A stretch of 45,838 nucleotides of DNA from Bacteroidia bacterium (GCA_030430845.1 JAUIKE010000053.1:1-45838), one strand, 5' to 3'; numbered from the stretch's first letter, positions 17,701 to 25,699 are shown. Notes: generated from the letters alone by a model not told the origin. Numbers and translations: made by a program.

Positions 17701-18834
17701 TTCAAAAAACAACTCCCCATAACGCTGAAAACCATTAAAATCCGGAAATAATAAGTCGATCCCATTCGGGTCCGTATTGACCCAAACCAAGCCTTCATCA
17801 TCTATATAAATGGTAGGAACTGAAGTTCCACTAAGTAGGGTATTCTGGGTATCTAAATGTCCCAACACCCCTGCTCCGGGCCGAAAGAGGTACAAACCGG
17901 AATAGTTAGTACCGAGGTATAACAAAGCATTCGGCGCTTCCTGGATATCAGAAATCGAAATAGAGGAATCAAGTGGGTAGGAAGTCCATTCTTCAGAACG
18001 AGGGTCCAGGTGTATCAATTCACCATTGCCCCCCAGCCAGATCGTCCCATCTGATGCCGGACGATGGCAGGTGAAGGCCATAGGAGGGCCAAGTGCCTCA
18101 GCAACCTCGTCTGTAAAATAATAATCAAATTGCCCACCAGAAGGATCCAGGCGAATCAGCCCCTGCCAATTCCTTATCCAGATCTTTCCGTCCGCTCCCA
18201 TCAGGGTCGAATTGATGATGGAACTAGTACCCTGATACAGAAAAGTATCGCTCACAATGCGTTTTTCCTTTTTGATAAAATTAAACGCTACAATACCTTC
18301 TCTACTATTGGCATACCAGACTTCTGTACTATCAACATAAAAAGGATAATGGGTAGCAGGTGCCGGCTTTCCTTGTTCATCTTCAGAATAAATGAAATCG
18401 AAATCATCTGACAGGCGACGGTAGCGATTCAAACAAACCTCCGTTCCGGTCCACATATTGCCATAGGGATCTTCTACCAGCCCAAAGGTCGCCGTCCCCC
18501 GGAGGGCTGTGGAATCTTGTTCATTCTGAGCATATATTTTGAAGTCATGCCCGTCAAAACGATTCAAGCCTTCCAATGAAGTGAACCACATAAAGTTTCG
18601 GCTATCCTTCAGCATGGCGTAAACAGAACCTTGGGAAAGGCCGTCTTCTACACCGTAATGGATAATTTTGAAAGAGGAAGAAGGGATGCTTTCCTGAGCA
18701 CACAAGCAAATAGGGCTGATGCCTAGACAGCAAATCAGGCTCAGCAGGAGAAAAATATTTGGCTTTTGTGCGCAGCTATAATTGAAATGTATTTGCCTGG
18801 GTTTCAGCATATTTTTCAATACAATAATTTCCAT
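14743..18834 (-). CDS. hybrid two-component system protein (beta-propeller sensor, histidine kinase, receiver, AraC regulator)
   Basis: A 1363-residue one-protein signalling system. After a signal peptide (LLLSLICCLGISPICLC) come many Reg_prop beta-propeller blades up to about residue 690 (repeated W-x-G-T motifs), a Y_Y_Y domain (about 720-780), one transmembrane helix (about 800-820), HisKA with ITHEFRTPL (His near 858), HATPase (NLLSNAFRFTPE, DNGEG, GAGIGLALV), a receiver with VSDVMMPGMDGF (Asp near 1170) and a C-terminal AraC HTH (INQIILRHLDESGF...PSETRN). Such proteins sense periplasmic glycan ligands and switch on polysaccharide-utilisation genes, but no SusC/D pair or glycoside hydrolase is adjacent. 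ATG 18834 is used; ATG 18810 (MLKPRQ) is also possible. Confidence 0.92.
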   Translation of the reverse strand: MEIIVLKNMLKPRQIHFNYSCAQKPNIFLLLSLICCLGISPICLCAQESIPSSSFKIIHYGVEDGLSQGSVYAMLKDSRNFMWFTSLEGLNRFDGHDFKIYAQNEQDSTALRGTATFGLVEDPYGNMWTGTEVCLNRYRRLSDDFDFIYSEDEQGKPAPATHYPFYVDSTEVWYANSREGIVAFNFIKKEKRIVSDTFLYQGTSSIINSTLMGADGKIWIRNWQGLIRLDPSGGQFDYYFTDEVAEALGPPMAFTCHRPASDGTIWLGGNGELIHLDPRSEEWTSYPLDSSISISDIQEAPNALLYLGTNYSGLYLFRPGAGVLGHLDTQNTLLSGTSVPTIYIDDEGLVWVNTDPNGIDLLFPDFNGFQRYGELFFESLGLSSAGIRCFAESPSGDIWIGTNKDGVIIFDPVQKRLIRQISPFGADGLSENHASFIHFDKKGRIWAGTYYGLFFSEDGKDFRRVENGIPFSLNNPAHEFWDMKETPEGFLFVTTSAGLFYIPPGETRAYSVNGFEGLSLGDIEQYGDFLLVSEYIRGCSVFNYREWLNNGQSKARPSQFIDYLYVKHFAPEGDSLLWLATNKGVLKTKPSADFSEVEVLGRYTRNEGLPSDYIYGLLWDKTGKIWMSTNRGIAQLDPKTGLIKTYGLEDNIQGYEFNTNAYLRTSRGEFFFGGTKGFNQFNLPLDGNPSLPSVHLTGLDIEGQDGYDGSYIGELSRIKLKSWENTFELQFVATDYWSKGRNRYRVRLREYEQDWVDLEEGRIRYTQVPPGQYVFEVLATNGQGEWTKEPKRLQISIAPPWYRTIWAYLAYILIALFILYQIYQFRKRRRALQQKLLMEQLEAERLKELDEVKNRFFTNITHEFRTPLTVLLGLTDEIERDATVNLTQRLQLIRKNGKDLLELVNQLLDLARVDVGQLQIKMVKDDVIGFMRMLVDSFHSFALTQKTGLQFYSESDHFEMDFDPDLLQRILTNLLSNAFRFTPEYGKILVVAKVIEEKDKKQLEIKVKDNGEGIVPEKLPHVFDRFYASSPQHKKTNTQFMQQGAGIGLALVKELVELMDGHVKVKSQPGKGTTFIFTLPVSRQAATPEVPAYPDIQTAWISTGRQDAGWSSMIEHENDELPLALLIEDNVDVLYYLQTCLGEGWRIETCQNGQSGVDKAIELIPDVIVSDVMMPGMDGFEVVKTLKADERTSHIPILMLTAKATQADKLKGLATGADAYLIKPFDKKELLLRLDNFLQMRSRLQTHFQGAIQPNPTDPEQLFLEKINQIILRHLDESGFNTHHLAREAGLSRSQLYRKLKALTGQSLSRYMRSFRLKQAREMLQTTGLPVSEVAWMSGFESLSWFDQAYLEEFGESPSETRN

Positions 18835-18973
18835 TTAATATAAAAAAAAAGAAAGACAACCAGTAGCTATCTCTCTTATTTGCTTTTATTTACGACCCAA
18901 GCATGCCCATAAGGACTGTTATACGCCGAACAGCCAGATGTTCTCTATCCTGTCAATTTTGATTGTTACTAAA

Positions 18974-19181
18974 CAATGAGTGATGCTTAGCCCTCCTTCG
19001 TCGGGCTGATGCTGTGATGCTCTTGCCGCCTGCAGCGGCAGGATGCTGGACGTTTGTGCTTTCTGAAATGAAGAGTGAATTGCTATTCATTAGTAAAATA
19101 AGACGTCAGCATCATCACGCCGGAGGCGTGAAAAGCATCACAGCATCAGCCCGACGAAGGAGGGCTAAGCATCACTCATTG
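18974..19181. repeat. 208-bp structured element with 48-bp perfect terminal inverted repeats
   Basis: 18974-19021 and 19134-19181 are perfect inverted copies. Nested inside are a stem GATGCTG(G)ACGT / ACGTCAGCATC and two hairpins, CCGC-CTGCA-GCGG (near 19025-19042) and TCACGCC-GGA-GGCGTGA (near 19115-19131). It lies between the stop of the permease gene and the start of the hybrid two-component gene. No target-site duplication was found. The remainder of 18835-19201 holds no supported gene. Confidence 0.75.
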
Positions 19182-19201
19182 CTCAAAAAGATCCCCTTAT
19201 T

Positions 19202-21559
19202 TCACTCCGACTTCAAAGCCTTCACCGGATTATCCAAGGCCGCTCTCATGGACTGTATGCTTATCGAAAAAGCCGCGATCCCCATCAGCAACAAACAACA
19301 AACCGCAAACCACCACCACGGGATCCCGATCTGATAGGCAAATCCATTCAGCCATTGATTCATTAAATAGTATCCCAGTGGCACTGCTATAACGAAGGCC
19401 AGTAGCACAGGTCGAACAAAGGAAGCAGATAACAAACTCACCACATCCATTATCCCGGCACCTAATACCTTCCTGACGGCAATCTCTTTTTTGCGTTGGG
19501 AGCAAGTATAAGTGGCCAAACCAAACAAGCCGATACAGGCAATCAAAATGGCCAGCAATGCAAATACGGAGGCTACCTTGCTCAGCTTGGCTTCCGCCAG
19601 ATAATGACGCTCAAAGTCTTCATCCAAAAACATATACTCAAACGGCCGAGTCGGAAATACCTGTTGCCAGCTTTCTTCTACACCTTTAAGGGTCGATGGA
19701 AGTCCCTCAACTTTGGCCTTTAAAGAAAGATAACCGCACCACTCCGGCCGTATGCCAATGACTAAAGGACGAATTTGCTGATGTAGGGAATTAAAGTGAA
19801 AATCCTGGACCACACCCAGCACCCGGCCTGTTTTATGCACATCGAAGCGCTTGCCGATCGCTTCTTCGGGCGTCCAACCGAGTGATTGGACGGCTGACTC
19901 GTTCAGGATAAAGCCTGTTTCGGCATCTGATTGGATGTCCGGATCAAATGCCCTTCCGGCCACCATTTCCATATCGTAGGTTTGTAGAAAATCGTCGTGT
20001 ACATACAAAGCATCAATCCCCTCCCATTCATCTTGATCCATTCCTTCCACCCAGTAGCCCATTTTGGTAGCCATCCGGCCGGGAATATCTCCTGAAGCCG
20101 TTACCTTTTCTATTTGTGAATGCTTCTCCCACTCATTTTTGATCAGGTCAAATTGATTGATCACTTCTGAATCATAATAAAACGGTACTACCATAATTTG
20201 TTCTTTAGCAAAACCCAATGGCTGATCTTTCATGAATTTAATCTGTTGGAAAACCACCAGGGTACCAACTAACAAAATCAGGGAAATAGCAAACTGAAAG
20301 ATCACCAGTCCGTGCCGGAACGCCCCTTTCTGGCGTCCTGCCTGGCTAAGCTTGCCTTTCAACACCTCTATCGGTCGGAAAGAAGACAATACCAAAGCCG
20401 GATAAGCCCCTGCCAGCAGACCTGTTAAAGCTGCAAAACCCAATAAGCCCAGAAGTACAGGTCCATTGAATACGACCATCCAGTCAAATGTTTTTCCTGC
20501 CAACTGATTAAAAGCAGGTAAACTAAGCACAACAATCCCCAAAGCTAAAAATAGTGCCAAAAGGCTCAGTACTATAGATTCGCTCATGAATTGTGTCATC
20601 AACTGTTTGAACTCAGCTCCCATCGTTTTTCTCACCCCAATTTCCTTGGCATGCCGCTTGGCCCGAGCCGTTGATAAGTTGACGTAATTAATTCCGGCTA
20701 TTAAAAGAATGAAAAAAGCTACGGATGAGAAAATATAGATTTGAGATAAACTACCGTTTACCTCTAACTCCATAGCTTTATCCGATTGCAGGTGGATGTC
20801 TCGTAGGTTTTGCGATGCCAGGGCGTAGTCTTCCCGATTGGGTAAGGTATTAATCGTAGAAGCTGTGAAGGCCTGCAGTTTCTCATTAAAGGCACCTGGA
20901 CTCGCATTTTCTTTCAGTAGGACATAGGTATAATAAATGTTGTTACTCCAGGTATCGAGATTGGGATCATATAGGTTTTCATAAGTTTCAAATGAGATCC
21001 AGCCGTCATTATAAAAGTGAGACTGCTCGGGCCAGTCGGCCACTACTCCGGTAACCGTCAGAGGAATCGTATCCTGATAGGTAAGGTTTTGGCCCAGCAC
21101 ATCTGTTCGCCCAAAGTATTTAATGGCCATGTGCTCATTAATGACAATAGAATTGGGCTGTTTAAGGGCTTCTTCCGCTTTGCCCTGTTTAAAATCAAAG
21201 GAAAACACCTCAAAGATATCAGGTTTTACAAACATATATTCATCTTCAAAAAAGCGTTTATCCTCATAGCTCATCACGCCGCTGCCGCCCTTCAACTGAA
21301 CAGCATGTTGTATTTCGGGAATCTCCGCCGCCAAAGTAGCAGCTAGTTTGGGAGCCGTACGCGCGTAATCAGGCGGTGAGATACGAAAGATCCGATCCGC
21401 TTTTTCGTGAAAGGCATCATAGCGAGTTTCGTCCCAAACAAATAGGGAAATCAGGATAAAACAGGCCATTCCGATGGAGAGGCCCAATAGATTGATGCCG
21501 GTGTAGAGTTTGTTCCAGAATAGATGGCGAATGGCGATGAGAAGGTAATGCTTGAGCAT
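19202..21559 (-). CDS. ABC transporter permease, MacB/FtsX type with two MacB_PCD domains
   Basis: A 785-residue inner-membrane protein with the standard N-terminus LKHYLLIAIRHLFWNKLYTGINLLGLSIGMACFILI (helix 1). A MacB periplasmic core follows (about 50-260), then FtsX helices (FSSVAFFILLIAGINYVNLSTARAKRHAKEIGVRKTMGA), a linker, a second periplasmic core (about 450-650) and a final FtsX block (VFALLAILIACIGLFGLATYTCSQRKKEIAVRKVLGA). The ATPase partner is not in the window. Family members move peptides, lipoproteins or drugs, or couple ATP to periplasmic enzymes. The reading frame is intact. The stop lies 20 bp from the 48-bp inverted repeat. Confidence 0.9.
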   Translation of the reverse strand: MLKHYLLIAIRHLFWNKLYTGINLLGLSIGMACFILISLFVWDETRYDAFHEKADRIFRISPPDYARTAPKLAATLAAEIPEIQHAVQLKGGSGVMSYEDKRFFEDEYMFVKPDIFEVFSFDFKQGKAEEALKQPNSIVINEHMAIKYFGRTDVLGQNLTYQDTIPLTVTGVVADWPEQSHFYNDGWISFETYENLYDPNLDTWSNNIYYTYVLLKENASPGAFNEKLQAFTASTINTLPNREDYALASQNLRDIHLQSDKAMELEVNGSLSQIYIFSSVAFFILLIAGINYVNLSTARAKRHAKEIGVRKTMGAEFKQLMTQFMSESIVLSLLALFLALGIVVLSLPAFNQLAGKTFDWMVVFNGPVLLGLLGFAALTGLLAGAYPALVLSSFRPIEVLKGKLSQAGRQKGAFRHGLVIFQFAISLILLVGTLVVFQQIKFMKDQPLGFAKEQIMVVPFYYDSEVINQFDLIKNEWEKHSQIEKVTASGDIPGRMATKMGYWVEGMDQDEWEGIDALYVHDDFLQTYDMEMVAGRAFDPDIQSDAETGFILNESAVQSLGWTPEEAIGKRFDVHKTGRVLGVVQDFHFNSLHQQIRPLVIGIRPEWCGYLSLKAKVEGLPSTLKGVEESWQQVFPTRPFEYMFLDEDFERHYLAEAKLSKVASVFALLAILIACIGLFGLATYTCSQRKKEIAVRKVLGAGIMDVVSLLSASFVRPVLLAFVIAVPLGYYLMNQWLNGFAYQIGIPWWWFAVCCLLLMGIAAFSISIQSMRAALDNPVKALKSE

Positions 21560-21586
21560 GGTCGGGTGTTTAAATGAGTGAGCAAT

Positions 21587-21625
21587 AAGTTTCAGTTGGT
21601 CGCTTTAGGCGACCAACTGAAACTT
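21587..21625 (-). terminator. hairpin between the broken peptidase gene and the permease
   Basis: Perfect 17-bp arms 21587-21603 and 21609-21625 (AAGTTTCAGTTGGTCGC and its complement), loop TTTAG. It sits 38 bp past the original stop of the disrupted gene. Confidence 0.7.
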
Positions 21626-21860
21626 TCAATAATTTTATTGGGTACTAAAACAAAAAAGAAAGGTTACAACTGCACATGAATATGATCATCATGGCGAACC
21701 GCTTGACATCCGTGAAAACGGATCTTGTTCACTCCACCCAGTCCCAAACGCTGCTTCAGATGAGGTTCGATAAAGATCTTTCGGATGCGGGCATCGTTTG
21801 AAAGCAATTGCAGTAATCGTTGATTAGCAGAGGCATCAAACTGACAGTTCTTTTTAGGTA

Positions 21861-22130
21861 ACTGACCTTACGCACCTTGACCAAAGTGTCGCTGCCCTGC
21901 AGCTTTCAGGAAGCTGCGTTTTTAATGCTCGGGTTGACACCCGAGCTTTGTGAGCTTTCGCCGCCCTGCGGCTTTCCGATGCTATCCTATTAGCCGCAGG
22001 ACGGCGAAAGCTCACAGCCTACGGTGCGAACCGTAGGCTGAAAAATGGGCGTCCAGTAAAGCTGCAGCTATACAGCCCGTCTGGGCGCAGCGACACATTG
22101 TACATTTTTTTAAAAGTGCGTAAGGTCAGT
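21861..22130. mobile_element. 270-bp non-autonomous element (MITE-like) with 15-bp TIRs and 6-bp target duplication
   Basis: Terminal inverted repeats ACTGACCTTACGCAC (21861-21875) and its complement (22116-22130). Flanked by the direct repeat TAGGTA (21855-21860 and 22131-22136). No coding capacity. Inside are at least five nested hairpins: an outer GTGTCGCTGC/GCAGCGACAC stem, GCTCGGGT/ACCCGAGC, a 24-bp arm pair beginning GTGAGCTTTCGCCG, and CAGCCTACGG/CCGTAGGCTG. It interrupts the peptidase gene, which is in frame again when the element and one TSD are removed. Confidence 0.9.
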
Positions 22131-22531
22131 TAGGTAAGATCAATTTTGAGACCAGACTGTACTGCCAATTGCCCTTTTCTTCGCAAGCCGCCGGCTGATC
22201 CCACTCCCCTGCTTTTGGCTTTTCTACCAATCCATACCCCAGGAAAGTAGGCCGACGGTTTATTCGCTTTCCGGATTTACGGTTTTTATATAAAAAACAG
22301 ATATCCAGTTTTTCCCCATCGCCATGGCTTCGATGAGGAAGTAAGGGAAATTCATCCCAGAAGGGAAAGTTGGCATCCAGATAGATCAGTTGCGTTCCTG
22401 GATAGGTTTTATGGATGGACTTTGATGCTTCACTAATAGATGCCTTCAAGGCAGGCTTCACATAATGCCGGTTGGCTAACACCGTCAGTATATTTGCAGG
22501 CTTAAGTGGAATAGATTCTGAGCTTGTAACA

Positions 22532-22707
22532 GGGGTTGTGTAAAAAGTCCTTCCGTACGGACCGTATGGTCGGCCTTTTCACACAACCAATAATATGTTT
22601 TTTGGAGGTGGTTTAAAGAAAAAAACTTTGTTTTTTTCTTTAAACCACCTCCAAAACAAAATTATCTGGGGTGGGTAAAAACGAGGAACGAGTTTTTACA
22701 CAACCCC
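22532..22707. mobile_element. 176-bp second MITE-like element with 15-bp TIRs
   Basis: TIRs GGGGTTGTGTAAAAA (22532-22546) and complement (22693-22707). It has three palindromic modules: an imperfect dyad 22534-22588, a perfect 26-bp-arm hairpin (22600-22625 and 22631-22656, loop CTTTG), and a third dyad (about 22669-22707). The target duplication is only a single A, or not recognisable. It separates the membrane part from the catalytic part of the peptidase gene and supplies the premature stop after KKYGVV. Confidence 0.7.
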
Positions 22708-22901
22708 ATATTTTTTGGCTATAGGCGGAATAATCAATAAAGAAAACATCGATAGGAAAATAAAAAAAGAAACAACTCTTAGGCCCCAACTCCAAAATGG
22801 CTGCTTTATCCTTTTTTTTATAAAAATACTGAGCGGTTTATAAAGAAGATAAACCACCCCTCCGACCTGTGTTAGTAAGGTCAGGATAAATATCAGGAAC
22901 A

Positions 22902-23267
22902 GTGTTTTTAAAACTTCCAGCATTCAATCCAAACGAATCAGCCACAAAAAAATTTTTATGCAAATTTTCATTTTTTAAAAAGGCTGTGTACATCTCCCTG
23001 AAACATCATCCGAACTCTGCCCAGCTTCGCTTTTTCATTCTTGATCCTACCTACAGGGGAATGGGGCTGGGAAAAAAGCTGATGAATTTTTTTATGGAAG
23101 AAGTATATGAAAGAAATTATCCACACTGCTTTTTATGGACTGCAGGTGAATTGGATGCTGCCATTGGCCTTTATACTCGCCATGGATTTAATAAAACCGA
23201 AGAAATGGCATCCTTAACTTTTGGAAGAAAAGTGATTGAACAGAAATTTGAATGGACAAAAACTTAG
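22902..23267 (+). pseudogene. 5'-truncated GNAT acetyltransferase
   Basis: The C-terminal two-thirds is a good GNAT fold: AQLRFFILDPTYRGMGLGKKLMNFFMEEV contains the acetyl-CoA loop YRGMGLGK, and GLYTRHGFNKTEE is the usual motif B. The N-terminal beta1-beta3 half is missing; what precedes it (NPNESATKKFLCKFSFFKKA) is unrelated, Phe/Lys-rich sequence read from A/T-rich DNA. The open frame begins inside the 5' end of the divergent broken peptidase gene (22-bp overlap), as though a deletion or rearrangement joined the two. A short functional remnant cannot be excluded. Related full-length proteins are often MarR-GNAT fusions. Confidence 0.55.
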
Positions 23268-23273
23268 AAAGCC

Positions 23274-23309
23274 TTTTTAATGAGCCGCCGACCGGCGGCT
23301 CATTAAAAA
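23274..23309. terminator. bidirectional terminator between the GNAT remnant and the VWA-type gene
   Basis: Perfect 17-bp arms 23274-23290 and 23293-23309 (TTTTTAATGAGCCGCCG and complement) around AC. Confidence 0.85.
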
Positions 23310-23316
23310 TTGAAAG

Positions 23317-25419
23317 TTAATACCCCCCGAAATACCTTCTCAATCCCCACTCTGTCGCTAACAAAAGCAAGAGTAGGAAAAAGATCCATCTGAGGTTGAT
23401 CACTGAGCGGGTCTGGGCCGTCTGGTAAATGACTGGCTTTACAGTGCCGAGCTCTTCCAATACCTGCGGCAGACCGCTGATCTGATCGGGGCGCACGAAT
23501 TGCCCACCATACTTTTCGCTGATGAGGCGCAGCAGTCGGTGGTCAGCCGTGGTCTGAAACAGCTCTAACTGGATGGGTTGAATACTAAACTGTCCGTTGT
23601 AACTGAGTTGCTCCCCACCAACATTGACAGAAGAACGGAACGTATAATTACCTTCTGGAAGTTTATTCGCATCGAGTGTATAGGCCCGGTCCGTTTTGTT
23701 GAAAACAAAGTCAAATTCCTTGCCTTCGCTGTCGATGATCGTCATGTTGACGTCTGGCTCGTTGATGAGTTCGTAACTGTTGTTGTACAATTCGGCATCG
23801 AAAAGGATGTTCTCATTTTCGTTGAAGATGTTCTTTTCAGGCGTTACCCGAAAGCGTCGCTTATCTTCCTTCACACTTACATATTGAACGGACTTACCGA
23901 TCAACTCATTGATGATATCGTGGTTTTGGTTTTGCAGGTAATCGAACAAGCGCCATTTCCAAACGCCTTCCGCACAAAGAATACCGATCTTGGTATTGTT
24001 TTCCTCTCCAAATAATAAGAGCGGGCGACTGTTCATATCGATGCGCCCGATGCGCTGATACATTAAAACCTCTGCCGATTCATTAAGGGAATACTCTCCA
24101 AAAGGCGCAGACATGGGCGCAAAATTGAGCAGATCGCGGCTTATTTCCTCTTCTATCGTAAACAGGCTAAACAGTGGATTCGTCTTTCCGACTACCTCAT
24201 CGTAATTCCGGCCGTCACCACGAATGCTCAGGATTCCTTGCGCAGTATTGAAACGATTTAGGTCCGTTTGGGATCCGATGATGAAAAAGTGTGGGATTTT
24301 ATCCTGCTTGAGCGTATTCAAAACAGGAGCAATATTATGACTGGAACTTGGCAACTGGTGAAGGATGACAAAGTCGAATTCCTTAAGCCCGCCGGTGAAC
24401 TTGTCCGCAAAAGCAATTTCTACCTCATAGTTCTTATTGTCGGTGATGCTTTGCTTCAGGGCCGACAAATCCGGATGCGGCGAATTGGCCAGCAACAAGA
24501 TTTTTTGGCGCGCGTCCAGTACATCGATGAAGATGTCCTTAACGTTATTAGCTGTAGTGGCCTCATCCGGTACCGTACTCAACACCAGTCGGTAGCGTTG
24601 CACGCCGGCCTGATTGGCATCGAGAATGAATTCTTCGGTTTTGAAAAAGTCATCAGAAGTAATGGGGATGATGCGCTCGTCCAATTTTTGGGTACCCGAA
24701 CCCGAGACTTTAAAAACAGACAGAGTCGTTCTGGTCCCGACAGCATTAGATGCAGCCACATCCGCCTGTACGACAAAACGATCGTTCAGATAGGCGATCC
24801 GGTTGAGGAAGGTGCGTTTCAGGTACACATCTTTTTTGATGGTCGTATCTCCCAGGGCGATGGTAAAGATCGGGGCAGATATGTTAGAGTTGACGTACAG
24901 CGGATTGCTCCCCTCATTATAGATCCCGTCGGACGCGATTAATACCGCCCCTACATTTTCGTTGCTGTACAGGTCGTTGATATAATTAAAAACATCGGAA
25001 GTATTGCTGATTTTATCTTCAAAATTGAAGTCGAATTCTTCGCGTACGCGTTCGCCGAATGCCAGGCGCTGTACTTCATAGTCTTTGCTGAGGTCCTCTG
25101 CTAATTCGGTCATATCGTTTTCAAAAGCCGCGCGCTGATCTTCGGACAAGCCGGAGGCAACTGATTCAGAAGCATCCTGAGCCAGGATGACGATCGGCTT
25201 CTGTGTTTGAGAGGTAAAAGATTTCAGGAAAGGCGAAAGCAGTAAAATACTCAAAAAAGTAGCCAACAGGAATCGCAATCCTCCCAGCAGCCAGTTGAGT
25301 CGGCCGGATTGCTCCCGAAAAGTACGGTCGTTGTAATACAAACCCACCGCATACAACAGCCCAAGCAGTACGCACAAGAGAATATACCAGCTAGGATATT
25401 GAAAACTTAATTCATTCAT
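23317..25419 (-). CDS. VWA/BatA-like membrane protein
   Basis: A 700-residue protein with the typical double-helix N-terminus of Bacteroidota VWA proteins: FQYPSWYILLCVLLGLLYAVGLYY, then LGGLRFLLATFLSILLLSPFL. A von Willebrand A-like domain (PIVILAQDASESVASG...VGAVLIASDGIYNEGSNP) follows with a degenerate MIDAS (DASES). Next come beta-sandwich domains and a glutamine-amidotransferase-like part (FDFVILHQLPSS), and the chain ends in a C-terminal helix (WIFFLLLLLLATEWGLRR). Most of the chain is predicted periplasmic. The function is not established. ATG 25419 (MNELSF) is preferred over 25428. The gene is single, ending at a shared terminator. Confidence 0.75.
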   Translation of the reverse strand: MNELSFQYPSWYILLCVLLGLLYAVGLYYNDRTFREQSGRLNWLLGGLRFLLATFLSILLLSPFLKSFTSQTQKPIVILAQDASESVASGLSEDQRAAFENDMTELAEDLSKDYEVQRLAFGERVREEFDFNFEDKISNTSDVFNYINDLYSNENVGAVLIASDGIYNEGSNPLYVNSNISAPIFTIALGDTTIKKDVYLKRTFLNRIAYLNDRFVVQADVAASNAVGTRTTLSVFKVSGSGTQKLDERIIPITSDDFFKTEEFILDANQAGVQRYRLVLSTVPDEATTANNVKDIFIDVLDARQKILLLANSPHPDLSALKQSITDNKNYEVEIAFADKFTGGLKEFDFVILHQLPSSSHNIAPVLNTLKQDKIPHFFIIGSQTDLNRFNTAQGILSIRGDGRNYDEVVGKTNPLFSLFTIEEEISRDLLNFAPMSAPFGEYSLNESAEVLMYQRIGRIDMNSRPLLLFGEENNTKIGILCAEGVWKWRLFDYLQNQNHDIINELIGKSVQYVSVKEDKRRFRVTPEKNIFNENENILFDAELYNNSYELINEPDVNMTIIDSEGKEFDFVFNKTDRAYTLDANKLPEGNYTFRSSVNVGGEQLSYNGQFSIQPIQLELFQTTADHRLLRLISEKYGGQFVRPDQISGLPQVLEELGTVKPVIYQTAQTRSVINLRWIFFLLLLLLATEWGLRRYFGGY

Positions 25420-25552
25420 AGTCCGCAATTATAATCTTTTTATGGCTGAAAAACTTTGCTTTGCTGTTACAATTTTGTTAAATCCTAGTGAGAGCACGAC
25501 AATTTTTCTATTTTTCAATTGTTTAAGTTAGACAGCTGTAACATAGCTGTCT

Positions 25553-25658
25553 GTAGAAAGTAAAAAGTAGAAAGTAGAAGGATGAAATTGGATGGCAGGG
25601 AATGCCTTAAGAACCTAATTCACTTTTTTCTTTCTACCTTCTGCTTTTTACCTTCTAC
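25553..25658. repeat. 106-bp purine/pyrimidine inverted repeat element
   Basis: A purine-rich 29-mer (25553-25581, repeats of GTAGAAAGTA) and its pyrimidine-rich near-complement (25630-25658, four mismatches) flank 48 bp of plain sequence. A short hairpin AGACAGCT/AGCTGTCT lies just before it (about 25529-25552). It is in the divergent promoter region between the VWA-type gene and the next gene. Confidence 0.5.
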
Positions 25659-25699
25659 CATACTCGTATCAGTTAATTTATCGGATAAAAAAGAGGATT

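Larger units (their letters stand above)
21664..22923 (-). pseudogene. membrane-anchored LAS-type (M15/M74-like) peptidase gene, broken by two inserted elements
   Basis: Three fragments on the reverse strand make one gene. Fragment 1 (22923 to 22708) encodes two helices, MLEVLKTLFLIFILTLLTQV... and VVSFFIFLSMFSLLIIPPIAKKY. Fragment 2 (22530 to about 22131) encodes ...ILTVLANRHYVKPALKAS, IYLDANFPFWDEFPLLPHRSHGDGEKLDICFLY and more. Fragment 3 (21854 to 21664) encodes KNCQFDASANQRLLQLLSND and ends AVRHDDHIHVQL. Removing the element at 21861-22130 with one TAGGTA copy joins fragments 2 and 3 exactly in frame. Removing 22532-22707 plus one flanking base joins 1 and 2 in frame. HGDGEKLD and HDDHIH give the His/Asp/HxH zinc-site pattern of LAS peptidases that cut peptidoglycan cross-links. 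The intact protein would be about 270 residues. As it stands the active-site halves are separated, so the gene is inactive. Confidence 0.8.

Noticed and set aside
19014..19334. 106-residue plus-strand ORF across the 48-bp inverted repeat
   Set aside because: The first part is translated repeat DNA and the last part is the complement of the MacB-type permease gene.
22126..22482. Treating the middle fragment (GTG 22482) as an independent small gene
   Set aside because: Its frame stays open upstream through TTPVTSSESIPLKP to the second element, and it continues in frame beyond the first element, so it is part of a broken gene.
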